From positions 62,001 through 126,000 of the forward strand of contig JAGXRF010000082.1 of NCBI GenBank assembly GCA_018335925.1: a DNA stretch of 64,000 nucleotides, in the 5' to 3' direction. The translations under genes and the position numbers were made by a program. Below are positions 35,374 to 44,151 of this stretch, in pieces (position 1 is the stretch's first letter; each line of letters starts with the position of its first letter). The stretch is from Flavobacteriales bacterium. Its GTDB lineage: Bacteria > Bacteroidota > Bacteroidia > Flavobacteriales > Flavobacteriaceae. The notes under the pieces are model-generated. The model was not told where the DNA came from, made no database searches, and saw only the letters and a program-made list of their open reading frames with translations.

Positions 35374-36029
35374 GCTTCCCACCCCCAAACCAACACATAT
35401 TTTTCTACCAAGGCAAATTGCAATAAATAATTTTTAGGTTGCTCGTAAAACTGTAAACTTACTTCCACATGCTTGCTGTTTAAATCAAAAGGCTTGGCAA
35501 AAATATGATCCTTAAAACTAATGCCTTTATGGTTTTCAATTTTAAAAATAACCTCTTTGGTTCCCCAAATAATCGTGTACATTTGGGCTGTTTGTATCGC
35601 ATCATATTGTTTAGGTACAAAATGCTCGGAACAAAACCGATGTGCCAATTGGGTAACTTTGTCTCTACTCCACTCCAAATCGATGCCAATTTTTTGGTCA
35701 GAAATTGCAACAACCGAAAAATCAAACGAATGGGTAATCGACACATTTTTGGGAATAGATAAATGTGGTTTGCCATCTTGGGAATACACCAAATCTTTGT
35801 CTTCCAAGCCAATATGCTTTAAAATTTTTCTCACAGCCAAAAATCCTTTTCGGTGACTTTCCGATTTCATGCCATCCAAACGTGTTATAGAATGGTTTGT
35901 CAATTCCAAACCCTGAAGTAAATCTTCTTCGGTTTCTGTAATTTTCCAAAGATAAATTTGGGTATTCAGATTAGGTTGGATGGTTTGGTATAGAGGCATA
36001 AATGCAGTATAATTTTGTATTTCAAACAT
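35370..36029 (-). CDS. 4'-phosphopantetheinyl transferase superfamily protein
   Basis: A 219-residue Sfp-type transferase. Mg/CoA motifs are present: KIGIDLEW (the ID-E strand) and the second W-x-x-KE motif, WGTKEVIFKI. SITHSFDFSVVAIS matches the conserved T-H-S region. It should load phosphopantetheine from CoA onto an acyl or peptidyl carrier protein. First gene of the leftward run ending at arfB, divergent from ahcY. Confidence 0.88.
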   Translation of the reverse strand: MFEIQNYTAFMPLYQTIQPNLNTQIYLWKITETEEDLLQGLELTNHSITRLDGMKSESHRKGFLAVRKILKHIGLEDKDLVYSQDGKPHLSIPKNVSITHSFDFSVVAISDQKIGIDLEWSRDKVTQLAHRFCSEHFVPKQYDAIQTAQMYTIIWGTKEVIFKIENHKGISFKDHIFAKPFDLNSKHVEVSLQFYEQPKNYLLQFALVEKYVLVWGWEA

Positions 36030-36090
36030 TTAACAACTGTTACAGATGATAAAAAAGTGCAAATGTTTTTAAGAAACGAAACCTATTGCC

Positions 36091-36098
36091 TATTTTTG
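36091..36098 (+). promoter_or_regulatory. -7 element TATTTTTG of ahcY
   Basis: An exact TAnnTTTG, 33 bases before the ahcY ATG. No TTG is well placed upstream, so the -33 box is weak. Confidence 0.5.
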
Positions 36099-36130
36099 CA
36101 CCAAAATTTAACATACAAATATACTAATAC

Positions 36131-37447
36131 ATGAGTACAAAAACAGCACCTTACGTGGCTTACAAAGTAAAAGATATTTCTTTGGCAGCTTGGGGAAGAA
36201 AAGAAATTGAATTAGCGGAAGCTGAAATGCCGGGTTTAATGGCATTAAGAGAAGAATATAAAGCAATCCAACCTTTAAAAGGAGCAAGAATTGCTGGTTG
36301 TTTACACATGACCATCCAAACTGCAGTATTAATTGAAACTTTGGTAGCGTTAGGTGCAGAAGTTACTTGGAGCTCTTGTAATATCTTCTCTACCCAAGAC
36401 CATGCTGCTGCTGCGATTGCTGCTGCTGGAATTTCTGTATATGCTTGGAAAGGGATGACCGCAGAAGAATTTGACTGGTGTATTGAGCAAACTTTATGGT
36501 TTGGAGAAGACAGACAACCATTGAACATGATTTTAGACGATGGTGGAGACTTAACCAACATGGTGTTTGATCAATATCCTGAATTGATTGCAGGCATCAA
36601 AGGTTTGTCAGAAGAAACCACTACAGGAGTACACCGTTTGTACGAAAGAATGGAAAATGGCACATTACACATGCCAGCTATCAACGTGAACGACTCGGTT
36701 ACTAAATCGAAATTTGACAATAAATACGGTTGTAAAGAATCGGCTGTAGATGCTGTTCGTAGAGCAACCGATATTATGTTGGCAGGTAAAAGAGTAGTAG
36801 TTTGTGGCTATGGTGATGTAGGAAAGGGTACTGCTGCTTCTTTCCGTGGAGCAGGTTCTATTGTTACAGTAACAGAAATTGACCCAATTTGTGCTTTACA
36901 AGCTGCAATGGATGGTTTTGAAGTAAAAAAATTAGATACCGTTATTGAAAATGCCGACATCGTAATTACTACCACCGGAAACAAAGACATAGTGGTAGGT
37001 CGTCATTTTGAAAAAATGAAAGACAAAACCATCGTTTGTAACATTGGCCACTTTGACAATGAAATTGACATGGCTTGGTTGAACGAAAACTATGGGGATA
37101 CCAAAATTGAAATCAAACCTCAAGTAGACAAATACAACATCCACGGAAAAGACATTTTGATTTTAGCAGAAGGTCGTTTGGTAAACTTAGGATGTGCTAC
37201 CGGACACCCAAGTTTTGTAATGAGTAACTCATTTACCAACCAAACTTTGGCCCAAATTGAATTGTGGAACAACAGCGAAGCCTACGAAAACAAAGTGTAT
37301 ATGTTGCCAAAACACTTAGATGAAAAAGTAGCTGCTTTACACTTGGCTAAATTAGGGGTAGAGTTAGAAACCTTGTCAGAAGAGCAAGCTAAATATATTG
37401 GTGTTACCGTACAAGGTCCATACAAACCAGAGTACTACAGATACTAA
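36131..37447 (+). CDS. ahcY: Adenosylhomocysteinase
   Basis: A 438-residue S-adenosylhomocysteine hydrolase of the usual length. Landmarks are the N-terminal [20 protein letters not shown], the active-site [14 protein letters not shown], the NAD-binding Rossmann motif [20 protein letters not shown] and the C-terminal KPEYYRY. It splits SAH into adenosine and homocysteine, keeping methylation running. Monocistronic, with its own promoter and a hairpin terminator. Confidence 0.98.
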   Translation: MSTKTAPYVAYKVKDISLAAWGRKEIELAEAEMPGLMALREEYKAIQPLKGARIAGCLHMTIQTAVLIETLVALGAEVTWSSCNIFSTQDHAAAAIAAAGISVYAWKGMTAEEFDWCIEQTLWFGEDRQPLNMILDDGGDLTNMVFDQYPELIAGIKGLSEETTTGVHRLYERMENGTLHMPAINVNDSVTKSKFDNKYGCKESAVDAVRRATDIMLAGKRVVVCGYGDVGKGTAASFRGAGSIVTVTEIDPICALQAAMDGFEVKKLDTVIENADIVITTTGNKDIVVGRHFEKMKDKTIVCNIGHFDNEIDMAWLNENYGDTKIEIKPQVDKYNIHGKDILILAEGRLVNLGCATGHPSFVMSNSFTNQTLAQIELWNNSEAYENKVYMLPKHLDEKVAALHLAKLGVELETLSEEQAKYIGVTVQGPYKPEYYRY

Positions 37448-37474
37448 TCATTCCATTGAATAATTTTATACACA

Positions 37475-37503
37475 AAACCCTTCAAAATTTTGGAGGGTTT
37501 TTG
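37475..37503 (+). terminator. Terminator of ahcY
   Basis: A near-perfect hairpin, AAACCCTTC...GGAGGGTTT with one wobble, followed by T residues, 28 bases after the ahcY stop. Confidence 0.85.
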
Positions 37504-37524
37504 TTTACAAAATAGTTGCAATTA

Positions 37525-37556
37525 AAAAACCCTGCTTTTTTGTGAGCAGGGTTTTT
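37525..37556. terminator. Bidirectional terminator between ahcY and tRNA-Cys
   Basis: A 12-bp stem (AAAAACCCTGCT / AGCAGGGTTTTT) with an eight-base loop and T/A tracts on both sides. On the minus strand it terminates tRNA-Cys nine bases after the tRNA. Confidence 0.85.
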
Positions 37557-37564
37557 CTTTTCAG

Positions 37565-37635
37565 AGGCATCGAGCGGATTCGAACCGCTGTACACGGTTT
37601 TGCAGACCGCTGCCTAGCCACTCGGCCACGATGCC
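37565..37635 (-). tRNA. tRNA-Cys (anticodon GCA)
   Basis: A 71-nt cloverleaf on the minus strand: acceptor GGCATCG / CGATGCC, anticodon arm GCGGT CTGCAAA ACCGT with anticodon GCA, and T arm AGCGG TTCGAAT CCGCT. The discriminator is U, as expected for cysteine. The 3' CCA is not encoded. Confidence 0.95.
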
Positions 37636-37704
37636 CTAAGGGATTGCAAATGTAAATAATTTTTTAATTCGTGCAAGGAATAAAATTAAAAACGGAAATA
37701 ACAA

Positions 37705-38103
37705 TTATAATTTATTCTTTAACAACCCTTTTAAAATTTGAATTTGATCATCTTTAGAAGCGATTAACTTCTCGTAAACGTCTTTATTTTCTTGATAAAA
37801 GTTTTCAATCTGCTGTGAGTGTTGATGGTACAGGTGACCAGTAGAATTATCTTTATTTGTTTGATTAAATTGATTTTCAAAATTAAAACCTAGAATATCT
37901 GCTAAACTGACTTCCAGTATAACGGCAATATTATTGGCTCTTTCTAAAGATAAAACAGTTTCTCCTCTTTCCAATTTATTGTAAGCTGATGGACTAATTC
38001 CCAACTCTATTGCCATATACTCGTGTGAGAAGCCATTCATTTTACGAATGTCTCTAATTTTCTTTAAAATTTTTTCTAAATCAAAACTATAACTTTTTTC
38101 CAT
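37705..38103 (-). CDS. XRE-family transcriptional regulator
   Basis: A 132-residue protein with an XRE/Cro HTH at about 13-70 (YMAIELGISPSAYNKLERGE). A C-terminal coiled-coil-like segment follows (ENFYQENKDVYEKLIASKDD), probably for dimerisation. It lies at the start of an AT-rich accessory patch and is divergent from a lipoprotein gene. Its promoter is flanked by two near-identical palindromes (38104-38113 and 38146-38155), suggesting autoregulation. Confidence 0.85.
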   Translation of the reverse strand: MEKSYSFDLEKILKKIRDIRKMNGFSHEYMAIELGISPSAYNKLERGETVLSLERANNIAVILEVSLADILGFNFENQFNQTNKDNSTGHLYHQHSQQIENFYQENKDVYEKLIASKDDQIQILKGLLKNKL

Positions 38104-38155
38104 ATTTCGAAATTTAATTTAATCAAAAGTAAATAAAAAAGCAATAATTCGAAAT
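38104..38155. promoter_or_regulatory. XRE promoter with twin ATTTCGAAAT operators
   Basis: ATTTCGAAAT (38104-38113, a perfect palindrome) and AATTCGAAAT (38146-38155) have centres 42 bp apart, four helical turns. They flank the minus-strand -7 element TACTTTTG (38124-38131). This is the layout of a cooperative autorepressor; binding by the adjacent XRE protein is inferred. Confidence 0.5.
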
Positions 38156-38210
38156 AATATTTCTATTGTTTTTTATGAATTTTATCGCAATAGTAATTTT
38201 AAAATACATA

Positions 38211-38238
38211 GCTAGATAATCTTGGCTAGATAATCTTG
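38211..38238. repeat. Tandem 14-bp duplication
   Basis: GCTAGATAATCTTG occurs twice in direct succession in the intergenic region upstream of the lipoprotein gene at 38381. The 38104-38380 gap otherwise holds only the XRE operators and AT-rich sequence. Confidence 0.8.
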
Positions 38239-38380
38239 GTAATTCATTTATTTAACACACTAATAATTGCCAATGAAATATGACAGTGTGGTTGTTTTTA
38301 CAACACATTTTAAAATTACGGGGAAAATAAGCAGAACAGATACCCTATTAAAAATAGTAAGCAAAACTAAAATTAAAATT

Positions 38381-39529
38381 ATGAAAATTTTAAAACTATT
38401 AACACTAGCAATTTTAATGTTCAGCTGTAACAATGAGGAACAAATAATTGAAAACGCTAAAAACAATGAACTAGAGCGAAATAGTACATTGTCTTCTAAC
38501 AATTACTTAGGTATAGAGGCTATTTTCATGCCTGAATTAAACACCTCTTATTGCCAAGATGGAAACAATATTTTAGTGTTTCAGGATGAGAATCATTTTA
38601 TTTCCACCCTAGAATATTTAGAGAAATTAGTAGAAGATACTGATGACTCTTTTATGGCACAATATGGATATATGAATCCTGATGATCTGGATGATTTTGA
38701 AGAAAGCATAGGATACGAAGAGCAAAATCCTTTAATAGATTTTGAAAATAACCTAAATTTTTGCTCACTTAGAAAATATATTAATAATTTAGAGAATCAA
38801 TGGCTTGATCAACAAACTCAATCTTTTGACCCTACTGGGGACCCAGAAGAACAATTTGCTTTTGGTATATCAGATTGGGAAGAAATGACACTTTATAATC
38901 AAAATGGTGAAGTTATTGTAGGTAAATTTTTATATAAGCTAATTAATAATGGAGAAGGATGGGTACAAATAGATTTAAACAACCCTGATTTATCTAATAT
39001 TGTATCTATAATAAATCAAAATCATAACTCAAATACAGGGCAAAGTAATAACACAAATTTAGATGCTACTACAGTAAGATTAATTGAAAGCATGGGTGCT
39101 AGTGTTATAAATGTTAACAATAATAATGTTTTTTGCAAAGATTATGTGAACAGAAGTAAATTTGAGGTTATCGATAATGGAAATAGGATAAAAGCTAGAC
39201 AAAAAATGAAAGTTGGTACTTTTAACTATACCATAGTTTCTAAAACAGTTTCTTATAAATGGCGTAACAACAAATGGAAACGAAGAAGAAACAATATTGA
39301 TGCAGGATTTAAAGAAACTAAACTTGTATATCCTAGTAACACACCTGCTTGTAATAATGTTTCTGATTACGATAACTCAAGAAACATTTCAAATAGGCGT
39401 TCTCGAAAATATTCTGATAGAATAAATAGAAATAACTTTGGCTGGGGCTGGAAATACAATAATACACTTGGCACTAAATCATACCATTATATTAATGGTA
39501 ATGTGATTTTCTGGAACTTACCTATATAA
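38381..39529 (+). CDS. Hypothetical lipoprotein
   Basis: A 382-residue lipoprotein beginning MKILKLLTLAILMFSC at the ATG of 38381. The frame is open upstream to 38267, but the SPII signal only makes sense from 38381. The N-terminal half is very acidic (PDDLDDFEESIGYEEQ). The C-terminal third is basic and Asn/Arg-rich (KWRNNKWKRRRNNID, NISNRRSRKYSDR), giving a strongly bipolar charge pattern. I do not recognise a domain. It is followed by a clear terminator and then two paralogous genes. Codon use is very AT-rich, like the rest of this patch. Confidence 0.65.
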   Translation: MKILKLLTLAILMFSCNNEEQIIENAKNNELERNSTLSSNNYLGIEAIFMPELNTSYCQDGNNILVFQDENHFISTLEYLEKLVEDTDDSFMAQYGYMNPDDLDDFEESIGYEEQNPLIDFENNLNFCSLRKYINNLENQWLDQQTQSFDPTGDPEEQFAFGISDWEEMTLYNQNGEVIVGKFLYKLINNGEGWVQIDLNNPDLSNIVSIINQNHNSNTGQSNNTNLDATTVRLIESMGASVINVNNNNVFCKDYVNRSKFEVIDNGNRIKARQKMKVGTFNYTIVSKTVSYKWRNNKWKRRRNNIDAGFKETKLVYPSNTPACNNVSDYDNSRNISNRRSRKYSDRINRNNFGWGWKYNNTLGTKSYHYINGNVIFWNLPI

Positions 39530-39540
39530 CTTTAATTGTA

Positions 39541-39576
39541 AAAGGTTTAGCTTTGCAAAAAGGCTAAACCTTTTTT
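39541..39576 (+). terminator. Terminator of the lipoprotein gene
   Basis: A perfect 11-bp stem (AAAGGTTTAGC / GCTAAACCTTT) with an 11-base loop followed by a run of T residues, 12 bases after the stop. Confidence 0.9.
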
Positions 39577-39590
39577 AAAATCAAAAACAG

Positions 39591-40364
39591 ATGAAAATTA
39601 CATTTAAAACATTTTTTATATCGTTAGTTCCTTTTTTATTCTTTTCGCAAGAATTTAAAACGGATTATTTAGATAATTACACTAAAATTGGAATTAACTT
39701 ACAACTTACCAATACTTTTTTTAACAACCAACCCAATCAAGGTGTCACTATTGCATATAAAGATATCAAAGCACCTGCGTTGGGGGTGAATTACAATTTT
39801 TTGAAAAGTAAAAATTTTAAATTTAACATAAATACCAATGTTAGGTTTTATACTCATAATGAAAACTTTTTCATATCAAGTCAAGAATCAGGTTTACCTT
39901 TTGATTTTGGCAAAGAAGGTGTTGAATATGGTTATTTAGACTTTTTAACCCGTTTAAAATCAGAATATGTTTTTTTACGAAAAAACAACCTTGCTTTTCA
40001 TGTTGGTTTGGGAGCTAGCATGATTTATTATGAACAAGACCAAGGTTTAAGTTCAGGTTATTTGCGCTTAGACAATAGAACTATTTATACCTTTGATTGG
40101 AAGACAGGAAATACCGACTTTTATTTTGGAGGTTTGTTATCGGTAGGGGTTGACATTGCATCTAAAGGCATGTTGTATCAATTTTTTGTTGAGTATAATC
40201 ATAATTTTTCTGGCCCTATGGATATTTACACTTACAACACTGTTGATTTAGTGTTATCACCTAGTACTACAGCTATGAAAAAAAATACTGGTCATTATTT
40301 GTCTTTTGGTTTAGCTTTACATCCAAACAAATCGTGGTTTAGGAAAAAAAATAAAATCCAATAA
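39591..40364 (+). CDS. Exported protein, tandem paralogue A (probable outer-membrane barrel)
   Basis: A 257-residue protein with a signal peptide (MKITFKTFFISLVPFLFFSQ) and a body of short beta strands (KIGINLQLTNTFF, FKFNINTNVRFYTH, LAFHVGLGASMIYYEQ, TGHYLSFGLALHPNKSWF). The pattern suggests a small outer-membrane barrel. It shares length and many blocks (YLDN-TKIG-NLQ-TNT, GMLYQ-FVEYNHN-SGP-DIYTY) with the next gene, so the two arose by duplication. Function unknown. A terminator separates it from the upstream lipoprotein gene; no promoter was identified. Confidence 0.65.
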   Translation: MKITFKTFFISLVPFLFFSQEFKTDYLDNYTKIGINLQLTNTFFNNQPNQGVTIAYKDIKAPALGVNYNFLKSKNFKFNINTNVRFYTHNENFFISSQESGLPFDFGKEGVEYGYLDFLTRLKSEYVFLRKNNLAFHVGLGASMIYYEQDQGLSSGYLRLDNRTIYTFDWKTGNTDFYFGGLLSVGVDIASKGMLYQFFVEYNHNFSGPMDIYTYNTVDLVLSPSTTAMKKNTGHYLSFGLALHPNKSWFRKKNKIQ

Positions 40365-40392
40365 TTTCATTTTAACATTTAAAATATAAATA

Positions 40393-41166
40393 ATGAAAAA
40401 ATATTTTTCTGTATTTTGTTTATTCATTTCATTAATTGCAATTAGCCAAAACAGTCCTGTTAATTATTTAGATAACTTTACCAAAATTGGTCTAAATCTT
40501 CAATACACCAACACATCTTTTAGAAACCAAACCAATACTGGGTTAATTTTAGACTATTTAGATGTTGAATCGCCTGTAATTGGTATTAATTACAATATTT
40601 TTCAACATAATAATTTTAACTTTAAAGCGAACAGTAATATTCGTTTTTATAATCATCAACGTTACACCTATATTGGAGCATCTGACCTTGATGCAACAAA
40701 TGATATTTTAAATACCTATACTGAAAGTGGTTTGGTTGATTTGCTAACTAAGATTAAAAGTGAATATGTTTTTTCAAAAGGAAAAAATATTTTTTTAAAT
40801 ATTGGCACAGGCTTTAGTGTTTTATATTATAAAAAACAAACTGTATTAAATAAGGGGTTTTTTGATTTTAATGACAACAGAATATTTACTTATGATTGGA
40901 GTACTGGAAATAAAAGCATATACTTTGGAGCCCTTTTTTCTTTGGGCATGGATATAAGCACTAAAGGTATGTTGTATCAATTATTTGTTGAGTACAACCA
41001 TAATTTATCAGGCCCAACTGACATTTACACCTACACAACTTCTAACTTATTGGTTTCTGAAAACAGCACTGTTGAAAAAAGAAATACGGGGCATTATCTT
41101 TCTTTTGGTATTTCATTACATCCAAAAAAATCTTGGTTTGAAAAAAAGAAAAATAAATTTAAATAA
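40393..41166 (+). CDS. Exported protein, tandem paralogue B (probable outer-membrane barrel)
   Basis: A 257-residue protein with signal peptide (MKKYFSVFCLFISLIAISQ), the duplicate of the preceding gene with the same length and strand layout. Conserved blocks include YLDNFTKIGLNLQYTNTSF, TYDWSTGNKSIYFGALFSLG and GHYLSFGISLHPKKSWF. It starts 28 bases after copy A and is probably co-transcribed with it. Divergence is greatest in the region around residues 90-120, a likely surface loop. Function unknown. Confidence 0.65.
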   Translation: MKKYFSVFCLFISLIAISQNSPVNYLDNFTKIGLNLQYTNTSFRNQTNTGLILDYLDVESPVIGINYNIFQHNNFNFKANSNIRFYNHQRYTYIGASDLDATNDILNTYTESGLVDLLTKIKSEYVFSKGKNIFLNIGTGFSVLYYKKQTVLNKGFFDFNDNRIFTYDWSTGNKSIYFGALFSLGMDISTKGMLYQLFVEYNHNLSGPTDIYTYTTSNLLVSENSTVEKRNTGHYLSFGISLHPKKSWFEKKKNKFK

Positions 41167-41214
41167 TTTAAGATTATAAAGAAAAATGTCAATTTGTATA
41201 ACATTATTTTTAAC

Positions 41215-41931
41215 ATGATAAAACACTTAGTTGTTGCTTTAACTGCAACCACTTTTCTCTTTTTATGGTCATGTGAGTCTGATATTGAAAAAGTATCCAT
41301 AATAAACTCCTCATTATTTGGTAATTTTATAGAAATTAGTGAAATAAAAGCTAAAACAAAAAACGGTGTAAATCAATGCGAAAAATATGCTGTGGCTAAT
41401 GTTTATAAAGATTCTGTAATAATTTATGGCCATCATTTAAAGGAAATAATCGCAATTATCTACCAGTTAAATTCAAATAATATTATTTGTAACCATCCTA
41501 ACTGTTACAAATTTTATGAACTAAAATATCAAGGCTCTATTGATGATTTGAAAAGTAAAAACTTTGAGAAACTAATAAAAGAAGCTTTTCAATTAAACAT
41601 TTTAAAGAAGTCGGTTGATTTAGATATGTATGAAATATATTACACTAATAACTTTAAACCAAAAACTGAATTAAATGGCAAAATAGAATTTTATTTGAAT
41701 GATAATCAACTTGTTTTTAAAAATGCAACCGGTAAAGTATTGTGTTCCAAGTTAAGTGAAGTTTACGATAAAAATATTTTATTTAAAGACAATGTAATTT
41801 CATACGATAACTATGCAATACCAAAAAACTTAACTTTTGATAAATTAATTCCTTTTTTGGAGGATAATTATGCCTTAGAAATAAGAAAATCCAAATCTAA
41901 AAAGATTTTGATTGAGTTAAAAAATTTCTAA
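41215..41931 (+). CDS. Hypothetical lipoprotein
   Basis: A 238-residue protein with an SPII signal (MIKHLVVALTATTFLFLWSC). ATG at 41215 is preferred over TTG at 41194. The mature protein has several cysteines (NQCEK, ICNHPNCYKF, KVLCS), some of which may pair. No domain is recognised. Its stop codon abuts that of the convergent folB gene with no spacer, marking the edge of the AT-rich patch. Confidence 0.6.
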   Translation: MIKHLVVALTATTFLFLWSCESDIEKVSIINSSLFGNFIEISEIKAKTKNGVNQCEKYAVANVYKDSVIIYGHHLKEIIAIIYQLNSNNIICNHPNCYKFYELKYQGSIDDLKSKNFEKLIKEAFQLNILKKSVDLDMYEIYYTNNFKPKTELNGKIEFYLNDNQLVFKNATGKVLCSKLSEVYDKNILFKDNVISYDNYAIPKNLTFDKLIPFLEDNYALEIRKSKSKKILIELKNF

Positions 41932-42294
41932 TTATAAACCTTTCCTCCACTCCATTTCAATCACTACGCTCTCTACATCCCCACCAATAGGAGGGTTGAG
42001 TTTGGCAACCGCAACTTTGGCAAAGCTCACCAAAGGCAATTCCTTTGCAATTCGTTGTAAAATTCGTTGGGCCACGGTTTCTAATAGTTTTGCTCTAATG
42101 GCCATTTCTTCTTTTACTATAGCATTCAAATGCACATAATCTACCGTATCTGCCAACTCATCTGAAATAGCGGAAGTTACCAAATCGGCTTCTACTTCTA
42201 AATCTACCCGATAATCAGAACCTATTCTACCTTCCTGAGGCAAACATCCGTGGTACGAAAAAGTGCGAATATTTTGTAGTTTAATAGTTCCCAT
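41932..42294 (-). CDS. folB: Dihydroneopterin aldolase
   Basis: A 120-residue FolB protein: GTIKLQNIRTFSYHGCLPQEG at the N-terminus, with the conserved F-x-x-HG; VDYVHLNAIV in the middle; the LLETVAQRI segment carrying the catalytic glutamate; and VAVAKLNPPIGG. It makes 6-hydroxymethyl-dihydropterin for folate synthesis. A minus-strand TACTTTTG (42312-42319) lies 17 bases before the ATG and is its likely promoter. Confidence 0.93.
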   Translation of the reverse strand: MGTIKLQNIRTFSYHGCLPQEGRIGSDYRVDLEVEADLVTSAISDELADTVDYVHLNAIVKEEMAIRAKLLETVAQRILQRIAKELPLVSFAKVAVAKLNPPIGGDVESVVIEMEWRKGL

Positions 42295-42311
42295 ATTTTT
42301 TATTTGTGTAA

Positions 42312-42319
42312 CAAAAGTA
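42312..42319 (-). promoter_or_regulatory. -7 element TACTTTTG of folB
   Basis: An exact TAnnTTTG on the minus strand, 17 bases before the folB ATG, back to back with the glnS promoter. Confidence 0.45.
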
Positions 42320-42364
42320 GCGAATCCAACCTTTGTACATAGTTACATTTGGGGAATAATTCTC

Positions 42365-42372
42365 TATTTTTG
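42365..42372 (+). promoter_or_regulatory. -7 element TATTTTTG of glnS
   Basis: An exact TAnnTTTG, 14 bases before the glnS ATG, implying a very short leader. Confidence 0.45.
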
Positions 42373-42386
42373 CCAAAAAAATCACC

Positions 42387-44066
42387 ATGTCTGAGTCACG
42401 CTCGTTAAATTTTATCGAACAAATTATTGAAGACGATTTAAAAGCAGGATTTGCAAAAACCAATTTGCGTTTTCGCTTTCCTCCCGAACCAAACGGCTAT
42501 TTGCATGTGGGACATGCCAGTAGTATTTGCTTAAATTTTGGTTTAGGTATCGATTACCAAGCTCCTGTAAATCTTCGTTTTGACGATACCAACCCAGCCA
42601 AAGAAGAACAAGAATATGTAGATGCCATCAAACGCGATGTTTCATGGTTAGGATTTCAATGGGATAAAGAGTGTTATGCTTCTGATTACTTTCAAGAATT
42701 ATACGATTGGGCTGTAGAATTTATCAAAAAAGACAAAGCCTATGTAGATAGCCAATCTTCTGAAGAAATGGCCAAACAAAAAGGAACGCCAACTACTCCA
42801 GGAACTAACAGTCCGTTCAGAAACCGATCTGTGGAGGAAAATTTGGAACTTTTTACCCAAATGAAGGAGGGTAAATTCCCGGAGGGAACCCATGTATTAC
42901 GAGCAAAAATCGACATGACCCACCCCAATATGTTGATGCGTGACCCTATTATGTACCGCATTTTACACAAACACCACCACCGAACTGCTAACGATTGGTG
43001 TATTTATCCAATGTACGATTGGGCACATGGAGAAAGCGATTATTTGGAACAAATTTCGCACTCGCTTTGTACTTTAGAGTTTTTACCTCACAGAGAGTTA
43101 TACGATTGGTTTTTAGACCAAATTTTTGACGTTAACAAAGTGCGACCAAAACAACGCGAATTTGCCCGAAGAAACTTATCGCACACGGTAGTAAGCAAGC
43201 GTAAACTGTTGCAATTGGTACAAGAAGGGCATGTAACCGGATGGGATGACCCACGTATGAGTACCATTTCAGGTATGAGAAGAAGAGGATATACTCCGGA
43301 ATCGATCCGAAACTTTGCCAAAACCATCGGAATTGCCAAACGAACCAATTTGATTGATGTGTCGTTATTAGAGTTTTGTGTTCGTGAAGACCTCAACAAA
43401 AAGGCTCCTAGAATCATGGCTGTTTTAGATCCGGTAAAATTGGTGATTACCAATTATCCAGAAGGGCAAGAAGAATGGTTAGATGCAGAAAATAATCCGG
43501 AAGAAGAAACGTTAACCTACCGAAAAGTTCCTTTTACGAAAGAACTTTATATTGAAAGAGAAGATTTTCAGGAAGAAGCACACAAAAAGTTTTTCCGATT
43601 GACTTTAGGCACCGAGGTGCGATTAAAAAATGCCTACATCATTAAGGGAGAAAGTGTGGTGAAAGATGCGGAAGGAAACATCACCGAAATTCACTGTACT
43701 TATGATGTAGATTCTAAGTCTGGCAGCGGTACCGAAGCCAGTCAACGCAAAGTAAAAGGTACCATTCATTGGGTTTCTATTGCCCATGCTGTAGAAGCAG
43801 AAGTACGCGTGTACGATCGTTTGTTTACCCACGAAAATCCGGATGGTGACAAAGAGGTCGATTTTAAAGCATACCTCAACCCAAATTCGTTACAAGTTAT
43901 CAAAGGATATATCGAACCAAGTGTGAAAGATGCTGCTGTTGGAAGCCAATTCCAATTCCAAAGATTGGGTTATTTTTGTGTAGACCAGGACAGCACCACT
44001 GAAAACTTGGTGTTTAACAAGACCGTAGGACTAAGAGATACATGGGCCAAATTACAATCGGAATAA
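42387..44066 (+). CDS. glnS: Glutaminyl-tRNA synthetase
   Basis: A 559-residue class I synthetase. The HIGH motif occurs as [15 protein letters not shown], the KMSKS-like motif as VVSKRKL and the GlnRS-specific insert as [16 protein letters not shown]. The C-terminal anticodon-binding beta barrels ([20 protein letters not shown] onward) are complete. Length matches bacterial GlnRS. It charges tRNA-Gln directly. An imperfect AAGCTTG/CAAGCTT hairpin at 44096-44123 follows without a T tract. Confidence 0.96.
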   Translation: MSESRSLNFIEQIIEDDLKAGFAKTNLRFRFPPEPNGYLHVGHASSICLNFGLGIDYQAPVNLRFDDTNPAKEEQEYVDAIKRDVSWLGFQWDKECYASDYFQELYDWAVEFIKKDKAYVDSQSSEEMAKQKGTPTTPGTNSPFRNRSVEENLELFTQMKEGKFPEGTHVLRAKIDMTHPNMLMRDPIMYRILHKHHHRTANDWCIYPMYDWAHGESDYLEQISHSLCTLEFLPHRELYDWFLDQIFDVNKVRPKQREFARRNLSHTVVSKRKLLQLVQEGHVTGWDDPRMSTISGMRRRGYTPESIRNFAKTIGIAKRTNLIDVSLLEFCVREDLNKKAPRIMAVLDPVKLVITNYPEGQEEWLDAENNPEEETLTYRKVPFTKELYIEREDFQEEAHKKFFRLTLGTEVRLKNAYIIKGESVVKDAEGNITEIHCTYDVDSKSGSGTEASQRKVKGTIHWVSIAHAVEAEVRVYDRLFTHENPDGDKEVDFKAYLNPNSLQVIKGYIEPSVKDAAVGSQFQFQRLGYFCVDQDSTTENLVFNKTVGLRDTWAKLQSE

Positions 44067-44151
44067 TTCCTAATATCTGATATCAAGGTGAGGTAAAGCT
44101 TGTATCTTATACGAACCAAGCTTAAGCATATAAAATCTGAAACAAAAAAAC

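Noticed and set aside
38267..38380. Upstream extension of the lipoprotein gene at 38381
   Set aside because: The frame is open, but it would place 38 polar residues before a clear SPII signal peptide.
37565..41931. AT-rich patch as an element integrated at tRNA-Cys
   Set aside because: The patch lies on the 5' side of the tRNA, not at its 3' end, and no integrase or direct repeat was seen.
44096..44123. AAGCTTG / CAAGCTT inverted repeat after glnS as a terminator
   Set aside because: The stem is only about seven base pairs with a 14-base loop and no T tract follows.
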